A stretch of DNA of 64,000 bases from PALSA-612 sp963776375. Lineage in GTDB: Bacteria > Actinomycetota > Thermoleophilia > Gaiellales > Gaiellaceae. The first letter of the stretch is position 1; each line of letters starts with the position of its first letter. Location of the stretch: positions 620,001 to 684,000 of the forward strand of contig CAVZMF010000002.1 of the NCBI GenBank assembly GCA_963776375.1, read 5' to 3'. Both the position numbers and the translations under genes were made by a program. This document shows, one piece after another, positions 15,782 to 24,895 of the stretch. The notes beneath the pieces are model-generated. The model ran no database searches, was not told the origin of the DNA, and saw only the letters and a list, made by a program, of their open reading frames with translations.

Positions 15782-16813
15782 TCAGAAGAACTTCTTGTAG
15801 CGGAAGAAGCCGAGCAGCCCCGCGAGGACGACCACCATGGCGCCGATGATCGCCCACCATGCCACCTCGCTCTCGAAGCCGGGGAACTTCACGTTCATCC
15901 CGAAGATGCCCGTGAGCAGCGTCAGCGGCAGGAGCACGACGCTGAAGATCGTCAGCACGCGCAGGATGTCGTTCTGGCGGTGCGAGATCACGGACTCGTT
16001 CGTCGACTCGAGCCCCTCGACGACCTCCTTGTAGTTGTCGAGCAGGTCCCAGATCCGCTCGGCCGCGTCGACGATGTCGTCGAAGTAGACCTCGAGCTCC
16101 TCGGGGAGGAACCGCCGCGTCTGGCGTTCGAGCACGCGCAGCGTGGCGCGCTCGGGCTTGATGATCTTGCGGTAGGAGATGATCTCCTGCTTGACGTTGG
16201 AGATGTCGCGGACAACCTCCTCGGAGCGGCCTTCGAACATGTCGTCCTCGATCGTGTCCAGCTTGTGCCCGATCTTGTCCAGGATCGGGAAGCAGTAGTC
16301 GAAGAGGTCGTCGAGGACGTGGTAGAGCAGGTATCCCGAGCCCTTGCCGAAGAGGCTCTCGCGGAGGTCCGCGTCCTCGGTGCAGCGCTGGAAGAGGCGA
16401 GTCACCGGCAGCAGCTCGACCGCGGGCAGGGTGACGAGGTAGCCGTCGCCGAGGAAGACGTCGAGCTCGCCCGCGTTCAGCCGCTGCACGACCTTGTCGT
16501 AGACCGGGAAATGCAGGACGCCGAAGAGGTAGTCCGGATACTCGTCGATCTTCGGGCGCTGGCGCTTGGAGAGCACGTCCTCGAGATCGAGGGGGTGCCA
16601 GCCGAAGCGCGCCTGGAGCTGCTCGGCCTTCTGCGCCGTCGGCGCCGTCAGGTGGATCCAGGTGAGCTCGCCTTCGTCGAGCTCAGCGAGCCGCGGCTCG
16701 GGCGCCGTGACGACGACCTCGGGCATGCGCGCGCGCCGGGGCGTCCGCTTGATGCGGGGCAGGCTCGGCATCGGGACTGAGCGGGTCGTCGGTCGGGGTC
16801 GCCATGTGGTCAT
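15782..16813 (-). CDS. corA: CorA-family Mg2+/Co2+ channel
   Basis: A 343-residue protein. The cytoplasmic funnel is rich in acid residues and long helices. The two C-terminal membrane segments carry the family signature in TGIFGMNVKFPG between them (G-M-N, the selectivity filter) and end in a basic tail (FFRYKKFF). CorA forms a pentameric channel importing Mg2+, gated by intracellular Mg2+. Start ATG 16813 is the longest option; ATG 16771 is also possible. It is followed closely by the HIT gene. Confidence 0.9.
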   Translation of the reverse strand: MTTWRPRPTTRSVPMPSLPRIKRTPRRARMPEVVVTAPEPRLAELDEGELTWIHLTAPTAQKAEQLQARFGWHPLDLEDVLSKRQRPKIDEYPDYLFGVLHFPVYDKVVQRLNAGELDVFLGDGYLVTLPAVELLPVTRLFQRCTEDADLRESLFGKGSGYLLYHVLDDLFDYCFPILDKIGHKLDTIEDDMFEGRSEEVVRDISNVKQEIISYRKIIKPERATLRVLERQTRRFLPEELEVYFDDIVDAAERIWDLLDNYKEVVEGLESTNESVISHRQNDILRVLTIFSVVLLPLTLLTGIFGMNVKFPGFESEVAWWAIIGAMVVVLAGLLGFFRYKKFF

Positions 16814-16838
16814 CGTACCCCGGTGGCAGCGTGGCTGG

Positions 16839-18083
16839 CTAGGCGGACGGCGTTCTTCGCAGCGACGGCGGCAGCCGGTTCTCCGTGCGCAGGACGGCGA
16901 TCACGCTCAGCGCCAGCGCCGTTCCGGCGATCGGCCAGAGCGCCAGCGGCGCGACGGCGAGGATCACGCCGCCGATCGCCGGGCCGAGCACGAACCCGAT
17001 CTCCCAGGACACCGACGACAGCGCCATGTACCGGCCGCGCAGGCGGGCGGGCGCGAGGTCGGCGACGAGGGCGGCCTGCGTGGGCCCGTGGAAGCAGCTC
17101 GCGAGGCCGAACACGGTCGCCGCGAAGACGAACACGAGCGCCGCCGCAGTCCCGTAGAGCCAGGCCGCGCCGGCGAGGACGATCAGCCAGCAGAGCGCGA
17201 ACGTCGCGGGCATGACGGCGAGCATCCGCATCCGGCTCCGCCCCTCCACGAAGCGGGCGACCGGGAGCTGCGCGACGACGAGCGCCATCGTGTTGAAGAA
17301 GAAGATCACGCCAATCCAGCGCTCCGACACGCCGTTGTTGTTCTTCGCGAACACGGGTAGCAGCTCGAAAGGCGCGTAGCCGGCCGCGATGAAGACGACA
17401 TTGAGGCCGAGCACCGAGAGCAGCACCCGGTCCTGCAGAACCGTCCGGTAGCCGGGGCGGCGCTCGTCCTCGAGCGCCTCCTCGAGCTCGGGCTCGGGGA
17501 CGAGCGGCAACACGAACACCATCCCGACGAACGTCGCCGCGTCGACGAGGAAGAGCACCGTGAAGCTCGACGGATCGGCGCTGGACGCGATCAGGCCGCC
17601 GACGAGCCCGCCCAGGCCCAGCCCGAGGTTGAGCGCGACGCGTTGGAGCGCGAACGCGCGGTGCCGCTTCTCGGCGGGCGCCAGGCTCGTCAGCAGCACG
17701 GAGACGCTGGGCCAGAACGTCCCGCCGCCGATCCCGATCACGACCGCGAGCAGGAACGCCTCCCACGGCTCGTGCACGAGCGGCATGAGCGCGAAGCCGA
17801 TCGCGGCGATCAGCAGGGCGGCGGCAAGTGTTCTCCGTCCGCCGACGCGGTCGATCAGCGGGCCGACGGCGGGCGCGGCGGCGATCCCGACCAGGCCCAG
17901 GGTCGCGACGACGAGCCCGGCGGTGGCCAGGCCGAAACCGCGCACGTTGTGGAGGTAGATGAGCAGGAACGGGAACGCGATCCCGCTCCCGAAGAAGTTG
18001 ACGAAAGTCCCGACCTCGAGGATCCAGACTGCGCGCGGCAGCTCGGGATCGAGCCCGCGGACGTATGCGCCGAGGCGGGTCAC
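16839..18083 (-). CDS. MFS transporter, drug-efflux-like
   Basis: 414 residues with twelve hydrophobic segments. The loop 2-3 motif reads PLIDRVGGRRTL (G-x-x-x-D-R-x-G-R-R), and SVSWEIGFVLGPAIGG resembles the motif of proton-driven exporters. A long acidic central loop (PEPELEEALEDERR) separates the two six-helix halves. The substrate cannot be read from the sequence. It faces away from the molybdoenzyme gene at 18101; the 17-base gap must hold both start regions, so both promoters overlap or one of the genes starts from a leaderless transcript. Confidence 0.85.
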   Translation of the reverse strand: MTRLGAYVRGLDPELPRAVWILEVGTFVNFFGSGIAFPFLLIYLHNVRGFGLATAGLVVATLGLVGIAAAPAVGPLIDRVGGRRTLAAALLIAAIGFALMPLVHEPWEAFLLAVVIGIGGGTFWPSVSVLLTSLAPAEKRHRAFALQRVALNLGLGLGGLVGGLIASSADPSSFTVLFLVDAATFVGMVFVLPLVPEPELEEALEDERRPGYRTVLQDRVLLSVLGLNVVFIAAGYAPFELLPVFAKNNNGVSERWIGVIFFFNTMALVVAQLPVARFVEGRSRMRMLAVMPATFALCWLIVLAGAAWLYGTAAALVFVFAATVFGLASCFHGPTQAALVADLAPARLRGRYMALSSVSWEIGFVLGPAIGGVILAVAPLALWPIAGTALALSVIAVLRTENRLPPSLRRTPSA

Positions 18084-18100
18084 GTCATAGTCTTGTACGC

Positions 18101-19144
18101 ATGAGCATCTCCATGGAGGAGCTACAGCTCGCGGCGCGCAACCACGGCATGCCGCTCGAGGCGCTCCGCTACGAGGTGACGCCGGTCGGCCTGCACTACC
18201 TGTTGATCCACTTCGACGTCCCGGACGTGCCCGCCGACTGGCGCCTGCAGGTCGGCGGCCACGTCGACCGCGAGCTGTCGCTGTCGCTCGACCTCCTGCG
18301 CGAGCGGCCGCTCGTGCGGCGGATCGTGACCATGGAGTGCGCCGGCAACGGGCGCGCCCGGCTCGATCCGCACATCGTCAGCCAGCCGTGGCTCGCGGAG
18401 GCCGTCGGCACCGGGGAGTGGGGAGGGGCAGAGCTCGCATCCGTGCTCGAGGAAGCGGGCGTCCGCGACGGCGGCGTCGAGGTGCTGTTCGGCGCGCTCG
18501 ACCGCGGGATCGACGGCGGCGTCGAGCAGGCGTACGAGCGCAGCCTGACGGTCGCCGAGGCGCTGGACGGCGAGGCGCTGCTCGCGTACGAGCTGAACGG
18601 CGAGCCGCTCCCGCCCCAGCATGGGGCGCCCCTGCGCCTCGTCGTCCCCGGCTGGTACGGGATGACGAGCGTGAAGTGGCTCGAGCGGGTCACCGTCCTC
18701 GACCGCCCGTTCGACGGCTACCAGCAGGCGCACGCCTACCGCTTCCGTCGCAGCGAGGACGACGAGGGCGAGCCGATCACGCGCATGCGTCCGCGGGCGC
18801 TGATGGTCCCGCCCGGGGTGCCGGAGTTCATGACGCGGCGGCGCTACGTCGAGCCCGGGCCGTGCGTCGTCGAGGGCCGGGCCTGGTCGGGTGCGGCGCC
18901 GGTGGCCGCGGTCGACGTCAGCGCGGACGGCTGCCGCACGTGGACGGCTGCGGCGCTCGAGGCCGCGCCCGACCGCTGGGCCTGGGCGCGCTGGACGTGG
19001 ACATGGGATGCCGGGCCCGGCGACCACGAGCTGGCCTGCCGCGCGCGCGACGCCGACGGCAACGAGCAGCCGCTCGAGCCGGAGTGGAACGTCGGCGGCT
19101 ACGCGAACAACGCCGTCCAGCGCGTCGCGGTGACCGTGCGCTGA
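18101..19144 (+). CDS. sulfite-oxidase-like molybdopterin enzyme
   Basis: 347 residues from ATG 18101. The first two thirds are the oxidoreductase molybdopterin-binding (SUOX) fold: VTMECAGNGR holds the Cys that ligates molybdenum, and LVVPGWYGMTSVKWL is the conserved segment near the cofactor. The last 110 residues form the Mo-co dimerisation (Ig-like) domain. No Tat or Sec signal is present, so a cytoplasmic location or a missing partner is suggested. Family members oxidise sulfite or reduce biotin/Met sulfoxides and nitrate; the exact substrate is unknown. Confidence 0.85.
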   Translation: MSISMEELQLAARNHGMPLEALRYEVTPVGLHYLLIHFDVPDVPADWRLQVGGHVDRELSLSLDLLRERPLVRRIVTMECAGNGRARLDPHIVSQPWLAEAVGTGEWGGAELASVLEEAGVRDGGVEVLFGALDRGIDGGVEQAYERSLTVAEALDGEALLAYELNGEPLPPQHGAPLRLVVPGWYGMTSVKWLERVTVLDRPFDGYQQAHAYRFRRSEDDEGEPITRMRPRALMVPPGVPEFMTRRRYVEPGPCVVEGRAWSGAAPVAAVDVSADGCRTWTAAALEAAPDRWAWARWTWTWDAGPGDHELACRARDADGNEQPLEPEWNVGGYANNAVQRVAVTVR

Positions 19145-19176
19145 ACGAAGCCGAAACGGAGGTCTTCGGTGACTGA

Positions 19177-19442
19177 GTGCGGCGCCTGTCCTTCGGCCCG
19201 CAGCCGAGCTATACGGCCGGATCCGCCCGTCTTACCCGGCCGAGTCGGTCACATAGCTCCTCGGGAGGAAGCCGCTCAAGGTCGTCGATCTGGATGCGGG
19301 GACGGGCATCTTCACTCGCCTCTTGCTGTCGGCAGGGCATGACGTCGTCGCAGTCGAGCCCGACGAGGCGATGTTGACGGTGCTTTCGTCTCGCGCGCTG
19401 ACTCGGTTGCCACCGCGACCGGGTCCTTGGGCCAGAAGCTAG
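19177..19442 (+). pseudogene. class I SAM methyltransferase remnant
   Basis: From GTG 19177 (MRRLSFGPQ) the sequence passes, after a one-base shift near 19203, into YGRIRPSYPAESVT, an in-frame TAG at 19254-19256, then KVVDLDAGTGIFTRLLL and VVAVEPDEAMLTVL, ending at TAG 19440. This is the N-terminal SAM-binding half (motif I D-x-D/G-A-G-T-G) of a methyltransferase of the type that begins with a Y-x-R-x-R-P-x-Y-P box. Motif I has Asp where Gly is usual. The C-terminal half is missing, replaced by the repeat block that follows. A frameshift, an internal stop and the truncation together indicate a dead gene. Confidence 0.75.
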
Positions 19443-19548
19443 CGAGTGGCCGCGGAGCCGTGGCTCGGCCGCGGCGTAGCTCGAGCCGCTGGGAACGCGA
19501 CCACGAGGGGAAGGGGGCTCACGGGGGAAACCGGCTGTTTCCCCCGTG
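19443..19548 (+). repeat. hairpin-bearing repeat, copy 1
   Basis: About 106 bases that recur at 19662-19764 with only a few differences. The copy ends in a perfect hairpin at 19520-19548 (CACGGGGGAAA, seven-base loop, TTTCCCCCGTG). The repeat begins where the methyltransferase remnant ends. Confidence 0.8.
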
Positions 19549-19552
19549 TGAT

Positions 19553-19580
19553 CGGCCGGAAGTGCAAGCACTTCCGGCCG
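19553..19580 (+). repeat. perfect 13-bp palindromic hairpin
   Basis: CGGCCGGAAGTGC and its exact complement are separated by AA. It stands between the two copies of the longer repeat and is one of four hairpins in 250 bases. Confidence 0.7.
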
Positions 19581-19606
19581 CCGAGCTCGGCGTCCTGGCT
19601 GATTCT

Positions 19607-19635
19607 GACCGCAGCCGCGCATGTCGGCTGCGGTC
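19607..19635 (+). repeat. perfect 11-bp hairpin
   Basis: GACCGCAGCCG pairs with CGGCTGCGGTC across a seven-base loop, in the spacer between the two repeat copies. Confidence 0.7.
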
Positions 19636-19661
19636 GCCGAACTCCCGACTGGAGTAACCGA

Positions 19662-19764
19662 CGAGTGGCGGCGGAGCCGTGGCTTGGCCGCGGCGTAGCT
19701 CGAGCCGCTGGGAACGCGACCACGAGGGGAAGGGGGCTCACGGGGAAACCGGCTGTTTCCCGTG
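19662..19764 (+). repeat. hairpin-bearing repeat, copy 2
   Basis: A direct repeat of 19443-19548, starting 219 bases further on. Its terminal hairpin (19739-19764, CACGGGGAAA against TTTCCCGTG) has one bulged G where copy 1 is perfect. It ends four bases before the stop codon region of the flavodoxin gene, so it could also terminate that minus-strand transcript. Confidence 0.8.
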
Positions 19765-19767
19765 CTC

Positions 19768-20292
19768 CTAGAACGGCACCAGCTCCCGGTGGTGGACGGC
19801 GGGCTCGAGGTCGAGCTCGACCGGCAGCGTGGCGGCCCAGCTGCGGACCTCCTTCCAATCGCGGAGGTCGCGCTTCTTCATGTGGCTGTACGGGAAGCGC
19901 AGCTTCTCCGGGTCGATCACGCCGCCGAAGACCGCCCTCGTCCTCGGCTCGAGCTCGGGGAACCCGGCGAGCGCGTGGTCGAGCTGCGCCCGCGACTCCG
20001 CGAAGTCCTCCGGCGTGTTCTTGCCCGGGCCGAGCGCGAAGACGGCGAAGGGCAGGCGCTCGAGCGCCCGCCGGTGCCGCTTGAGGAAGTCACGCGCGTC
20101 GTGGTGCCAGCGCCCCGTGTAGATCGATCCGCCGACCAGCACCGAGCGGTAGCCGCTCAGATCCTTGACCTCCCCGGCGGGCTCGATCGCCGTCGTCAAC
20201 CCCAGCCGGCGCAGCTTCTCGCCGATGCCGCGCGCGACCTGCTCGGTCGAGCCGTGCTTCGACGCGTACACGATGAGCACATCCGCTGCCAT
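19768..20292 (-). CDS. flavodoxin-domain protein, HemG-like
   Basis: Start ATG 20292 gives 174 residues beginning MAADVLIVYASKHGSTEQVA, the flavodoxin FMN-phosphate loop (T/S-x-x-G-x-T in the form S-K-H-G-S-T). VLVGGSIYTGRWHHDARDFL follows the pattern of the HemG/MenG-like flavodoxin branch and C-terminal helices complete the fold. It probably transfers electrons, for example to protoporphyrinogen oxidation, though the redox partner is unknown. It is divergent from the STAND regulator, with a 125-base shared upstream region. Confidence 0.8.
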   Translation of the reverse strand: MAADVLIVYASKHGSTEQVARGIGEKLRRLGLTTAIEPAGEVKDLSGYRSVLVGGSIYTGRWHHDARDFLKRHRRALERLPFAVFALGPGKNTPEDFAESRAQLDHALAGFPELEPRTRAVFGGVIDPEKLRFPYSHMKKRDLRDWKEVRSWAATLPVELDLEPAVHHRELVPF

Positions 20293-20417
20293 GACGCACC
20301 TCCTCGTTCCGTGTGTAGGTGCAATCACACCCGACGCGCCCGGGGCGGGCATCGGTGCGGAGCCGGAGACCGCGTGCGGAGAACCACTGAGCCGCCGCGT
20401 ACGGCATCGTTCAACGC

Positions 20418-23390
20418 GTGTCGCAGGTGACCGTGAGGCTGCTCGGCGGCTTTGCCGCCTTCTTGGACGGGGAGGCGGTCCCGGACCGGGCGTTCCGGCT
20501 CAAGAAGGCGCGCGAGCTCGTCAAGCTCCTCGCGCTCGCGCCGGGCCACCGGCTGCACCGCGAGCAGGCCATGGACACACTCTGGCGCGACCTCGCGCCC
20601 GCGGCCGCGGCGAACAACCTGAACCAGGCCGTACACGTGGCCAGGCGTGCTCTGGGTGCCGACGTGATCGGCGTGCGGCAGGAGCTGCTCGTGCTCGACG
20701 CGGCGGTCGACGCCGACGACTTCGAGCGCGCCGCCGCCGACGCGCGGCGGGCCGCGGCCCCCTCGGCCTACCGAGCCGCACTGACGCTGTACCGCGGCGA
20801 GCTGCTGCCCGAGAACCGCTACGACGACTGGGCCCAGGCTCGCCGGGCCGAGCTGGCGGCGCTGCACGACGCGCTGGCCGCGGAGCTGGCGGCGCTTCCG
20901 GCGGACGACCGTCTCCGGGGCCTGCCGGCGGACACGAGCTCGTTCGTCGGGCGCAGGCACGAGCTGGCCGAGTTGCGCGCGCTGCTCGACGGAACACGCC
21001 TGCTGACCCTCTCCGGCACCGGTGGCGCAGGGAAGACCCGGCTCGCCCTCGAGCTGGCGCGCGAGGTGGAGCAGGCGTATCCCGCGGGCGCGGTCGTCGT
21101 CGAGCTCGCGCCGGTGTCCGACCCGCGTCTAGTGCCGACCGCAGCCGCGGCTGCCCTCGACGTGCGCGCGCTCCCGGGCCAGGAGGTCGTCGGCGCGCTC
21201 GTCGACTTCCTCGCCCCGCGCACCTTCCTGCTCGTCGTGGACAACTGCGAGCACGTGCTGGGAACGAGCGCGACGCTCGTCGACACGCTCCTCCGGGCAG
21301 CGCCGGGCCTGACCGTCGTCGCGACGAGCCGCGAGCCGCTGCGCGTCGCCGGCGAAGTCGTGTTCAGGGTGCCCTCGCTCGCCATCCCCGACCTGGGCGA
21401 GGAGCTCGAACCGGACGACCTCCTCGGCTTCGAGGCCGTCCGGCTGTTCGTCGACCGGGCGACGGCAGCCGCACCGGAGTTCGCGCTGGACGGGGAGAAC
21501 GCCGCCGACGTCGCCCGCATCTGCGTCCGGCTGGACGGCCTCCCGCTCGCGCTCGAGCTCGCCGCCGGTCGGCTCGGCGCCCTGGGCGCGGCGATCGTCG
21601 CCGAGCGGCTCGACGACCGCTTCCGTGTCCTTCGCGCCAGGAGCCACACGGCACCAACCCGGCAGCAAACGCTCCAGGCCACGTTGCAGTGGAGCCACGA
21701 CCTGCTCGAGGATGACGAGCGGCTGCTCTTCCGGCGCCTGGCCGTGTTCGCGGGCGGCTTCGAGCTGGGCGCGGTCGAGGCGGTGTGCGCCGGCGACGGG
21801 CTCGAGCGGTCCGAGATCGTCGACGTGCTCGCCCGGCTCGTCGAGAAGTCGCTCGTCGCTCGCGGCGACTCGGCAGATGCCGGGCGCTACCGACTCCTGG
21901 AGACCGTCCGCCTGTATGCACGGCAGCAGCTCGAGGCCGCCGGCGAAGGTCGCGCCGCGGCCGAAGGGCACGCCCAGTGGGCGCTCGACCTGGCCGAGCC
22001 CGGCGACCGGCCCGAGCTCGACCGCGAACAGGCCAACCTCCTGGCGGCGCTCGACACTCTCCGGGCCCACCGGCCGCCCGAGGCGCTGCGGCTCTGCGTC
22101 GCGCTGTGGACGTTCTGGCTGCGGCGGATCGACCTGGCCGAGGCGTACCGCCGCTTCGACGACGCGCTGGCGGCGGTCCCGGAGCGGACCTCCTTCCGCG
22201 CCGAGGCACTGCTCGCCGCCGCGGCGCTCGAGGCCCGGGGCGGCGCGCTCGTCCCCATGCGCGCGCATGCCGGAGAGAGCCTCTCCGTCGCCGAGGAGGT
22301 CGGCGACACACGCGCCGAATGGGCCGCACTCAACTTCCAGGGATCGTTTGCGATCACGTACGCCGTCGCCAACGCCCTCGGCTGGCTCGAGCCTGCGCTC
22401 GCACTCGCCCGCCGGGAGCGGTTCGCGCCCGAAGAGGCGCTGGGGATCTACACGCTCGGTGTCGCGCACTGGTTCCTCGGCGATCCGGCCGTGGCCGAGA
22501 CGCTCCTCGCCGACGGCATCGAGGCCTTCCGTGCGCTCGAAGCCCCGGCCCGGAGAATCGAGTCCCCGATCAACGTGGCTGAGATGCGCGTGCCCGCCGT
22601 GGGCGGCCGGCCAGGCGTTCGGATCGTCCTCGAGGACTCGTTCCAGCCCTTCGTCGACGTCACGTGCGACGCCGCGCTCTCCTACGTGCTCGTGAACCAG
22701 GCCAGCGTCCTCCGCGTGCGCGGCGACTTCGACCGCGCGCGCACCCTACTGGACGAGAGCGACCAGCGCTTCCTCGCCTCCGGCGACGAGCGCGGCCGGG
22801 CCGACGTGCTCGTCCGGCGCGCCTACCTGAACGTGGCCGAAGGCCTGCCGGGGGACGCCCGGGACTGCCTCGAGCGCGCGCTGGACTATCGCCGTCGCAC
22901 GATCGACCGCCGCGGCATCGGGCTCGTCCTGAACGGCCTGGCGATGATCGACACCGACGCCGGGTCCTATGCAGACGCAGAGCGCCGGCTCGAGGAGGCC
23001 CGTGGCCTGTTCCGCCGCGCCGGGGACCGCTGGGGCTTGATCATCGCGCTGCTGCGCACCGCCGACCTCGAGGTCGCCCGCGACCGGTTGGACGCCGCCG
23101 AGGCGGCGCTCGCGGAAGCAGAGGCCGTCGTGCGCGAGACCGATCTGTCGCGCTGGAACGCGCACCTGCAGTCCGCACTGGCCGAGGTGGTTCTCCTCCA
23201 GGGCAGGGAAAAGCAGGCGGCGGAGCTCTTCTCTCAGGCACGCGACCGCTATGCGGCGAACGCCGACGCGAACGGCGTCGCCGCCGTCGACGAGCGACTT
23301 CGCAGCCTTGCTAAGCCGCCGCTAAGTGGCCGCAAACGGGCTCCGGCTACCACTTCCCCGACACCGACGAAGAAAGGGAGGAACACATGA
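20418..23390 (+). CDS. BTAD-STAND transcriptional regulator (SARP-like N-terminus, NB-ARC ATPase, TPR)
   Basis: 990 residues from GTG 20418. Residues 1-95 resemble an OmpR-type winged helix of SARP proteins (VTVRLLGGFAAFLDG, KKARELVKLLALAPGHRLHRE). Residues 95-165 form a short bacterial transcriptional activator domain. The ATPase follows: SFVGRRHELAELRALL, Walker A LSGTGGAGKTRLALEL, Walker B TFLLVVDNCEHVL, TSREPLRVAGE and the GLPLALELAAGRL motif. The C-terminal 400 residues are TPR-like helices. Such STAND proteins sense a ligand and activate nearby genes. The stop overlaps the next start (ATGA), so it is cotranscribed with the oxidoreductase it probably controls. Confidence 0.88.
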   Translation: MSQVTVRLLGGFAAFLDGEAVPDRAFRLKKARELVKLLALAPGHRLHREQAMDTLWRDLAPAAAANNLNQAVHVARRALGADVIGVRQELLVLDAAVDADDFERAAADARRAAAPSAYRAALTLYRGELLPENRYDDWAQARRAELAALHDALAAELAALPADDRLRGLPADTSSFVGRRHELAELRALLDGTRLLTLSGTGGAGKTRLALELAREVEQAYPAGAVVVELAPVSDPRLVPTAAAAALDVRALPGQEVVGALVDFLAPRTFLLVVDNCEHVLGTSATLVDTLLRAAPGLTVVATSREPLRVAGEVVFRVPSLAIPDLGEELEPDDLLGFEAVRLFVDRATAAAPEFALDGENAADVARICVRLDGLPLALELAAGRLGALGAAIVAERLDDRFRVLRARSHTAPTRQQTLQATLQWSHDLLEDDERLLFRRLAVFAGGFELGAVEAVCAGDGLERSEIVDVLARLVEKSLVARGDSADAGRYRLLETVRLYARQQLEAAGEGRAAAEGHAQWALDLAEPGDRPELDREQANLLAALDTLRAHRPPEALRLCVALWTFWLRRIDLAEAYRRFDDALAAVPERTSFRAEALLAAAALEARGGALVPMRAHAGESLSVAEEVGDTRAEWAALNFQGSFAITYAVANALGWLEPALALARRERFAPEEALGIYTLGVAHWFLGDPAVAETLLADGIEAFRALEAPARRIESPINVAEMRVPAVGGRPGVRIVLEDSFQPFVDVTCDAALSYVLVNQASVLRVRGDFDRARTLLDESDQRFLASGDERGRADVLVRRAYLNVAEGLPGDARDCLERALDYRRRTIDRRGIGLVLNGLAMIDTDAGSYADAERRLEEARGLFRRAGDRWGLIIALLRTADLEVARDRLDAAEAALAEAEAVVRETDLSRWNAHLQSALAEVVLLQGREKQAAELFSQARDRYAANADANGVAAVDERLRSLAKPPLSGRKRAPATTSPTPTKKGRNT

Positions 23391-24787
23391 GCCAGACACT
23401 CGAACCGGTTCTCGGGGAAGCGACCGTCCAGGAGCTGCGCGAGGCCGTGCGCGGCGAGGTCATCACCCCCGAGGAGGACGGGTACGCCGAGGCGGCCCGG
23501 ATCTGGAACGGCATGCACGACGGCCGGCGCCCGGCGCTGATCGTCCGCTGTGGCGGCGCGGCCGACGTCGTCGCCGCGGTCGGCTTCGCGCGCAGCAACG
23601 ACCTCACCGTCGCCGTCCGCGGCGGCGGGCACAGCATCGCCGGCTTCTCGACAGTCGACGACGGCATCGTCATCGACCTCGGCCCGATGAGGCACGTCCA
23701 CGTCGACCCGGAGGCCCGAAGGGCGTACGTCGGCGGCGGCGCCGTCTGGGGCGACGTCGACCACGAGACGCAGGTACACGGCCTCGCCACGACCGGCGGC
23801 CTGGTCTCGACCACAGGCGTCGGGGGCTTCACGCTCGGCGGAGGCATCGGCTGGCTGATGCGCCAGCACGGCCTCGCCTGCGACAACCTCGTCGGCGCCG
23901 ACGTCGTCACCGCGAGCGGACGGCTCGTCCACGCGAGCGAGACCGAGAACCCCGAGCTTTTCTGGGGCCTGCGCGGCGGCGGCGGCAACTTCGGCGTCGT
24001 CACGCAGTTCGAGCTCGAGCTGCATCCGCTCGGCCCGATGGTGTACGCGGGGCCGATCTTCTACGCGGGCGACGACTCGGCGACGCTGCTGCGGGCCTTC
24101 CGCGAGTGGGCGCCGGGCGCGCCGGACGAGATCACGGCGCTCGTGAACCTGACGACCGCGCCGCCCTTGCCCGTGATCCCGGAGGATTGGCACGGCAAGA
24201 AGGTCGCGGCATTCGTCGCCGCCTCCGCCGGCCGGGTGGAAGACGGCGACGGCCTCGTCCAGGAGTTCCGCACGGTGGCGGAGCCGATCGCCGATCTCCT
24301 CGGCCCGATGCCGTACGGCGTGATCCAGACACTGCTCGACCCGCTCTGGCCGAAAGGGATTCAGTCGTACTTCAAGTCGACGAACCTCTCCGGGCTCGAC
24401 GACCGCCTGATCGACGCGCTCTGCGAACGGCATCTCGCCGCGCCGGGGCCGCAGTGCGAGATCCACGTCCACCAGATGGGCGGCGCGGTCGCCCGCGTCC
24501 CGGCGGACGCGACCGCGTTCACCGAGCGTTCGATGCCGTTCCTGCTCAACGCCGTGACGGGCTGGCACGACGCGGATGCGACCGACGCGCACGTCGAGTG
24601 GGCGCGGGAGGTCGTCGCGGCCGTCGGCGACAGCGCCACGGGCCGCGGCTACAGCAACTTCCAGGGCGACGAGGACGCAGCCGACCTCTCGTACAGCCCG
24701 GACACGTACGACCGCCTGGTCGCACTCAAGAACGAGTACGACCCGACGAACGTGTTCCGCCGCAACCAGAACGTCAAGCCGAGCTAG
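23387..24787 (+). CDS. FAD-linked oxidase, berberine-bridge-enzyme type
   Basis: 466 residues. FAD-binding PCMH domain: VAVRGGGHSIAGFSTVDDG contains the His that carries covalent 8-alpha FAD. The second attachment Cys of bicovalent members would lie in GGGIGWLMRQHGLACDNL; a Cys is present there but displaced from the usual position, so a single covalent bond is likelier. The C-terminal BBE segment is YSNFQGDEDAADL through NVFRRNQNV. These enzymes oxidise sugars, alkaloids or secondary metabolites with O2. It is translationally coupled to the STAND regulator before it and followed by a strong terminator. Confidence 0.88.
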   Translation: MSQTLEPVLGEATVQELREAVRGEVITPEEDGYAEAARIWNGMHDGRRPALIVRCGGAADVVAAVGFARSNDLTVAVRGGGHSIAGFSTVDDGIVIDLGPMRHVHVDPEARRAYVGGGAVWGDVDHETQVHGLATTGGLVSTTGVGGFTLGGGIGWLMRQHGLACDNLVGADVVTASGRLVHASETENPELFWGLRGGGGNFGVVTQFELELHPLGPMVYAGPIFYAGDDSATLLRAFREWAPGAPDEITALVNLTTAPPLPVIPEDWHGKKVAAFVAASAGRVEDGDGLVQEFRTVAEPIADLLGPMPYGVIQTLLDPLWPKGIQSYFKSTNLSGLDDRLIDALCERHLAAPGPQCEIHVHQMGGAVARVPADATAFTERSMPFLLNAVTGWHDADATDAHVEWAREVVAAVGDSATGRGYSNFQGDEDAADLSYSPDTYDRLVALKNEYDPTNVFRRNQNVKPS

Positions 24788-24796
24788 CGCCGATCG

Positions 24797-24832
24797 GCGC
24801 CGGAGCCGGGCCCCTATGCCCGGCTCCGGCGC
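24797..24832 (+). terminator. rho-independent terminator
   Basis: A perfect 15-bp GC-rich stem (GCGCCGGAGCCGGGC and complement) with loop CCCTAT lies ten bases after the oxidoreductase stop. The downstream T run is short (TTAA). Confidence 0.75.
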
Positions 24833-24895
24833 TTAACACCCGTTTTGCCGAACGCTCAGCCCACTCTCAGACGGGCATGATGTGCTTCAAGTGGC

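Noticed and set aside
19443..19764. A CRISPR array
   Set aside because: Only two copies about 105 bases long, separated by a hairpin-rich spacer of 113 bases; no short regular repeats or cas genes.
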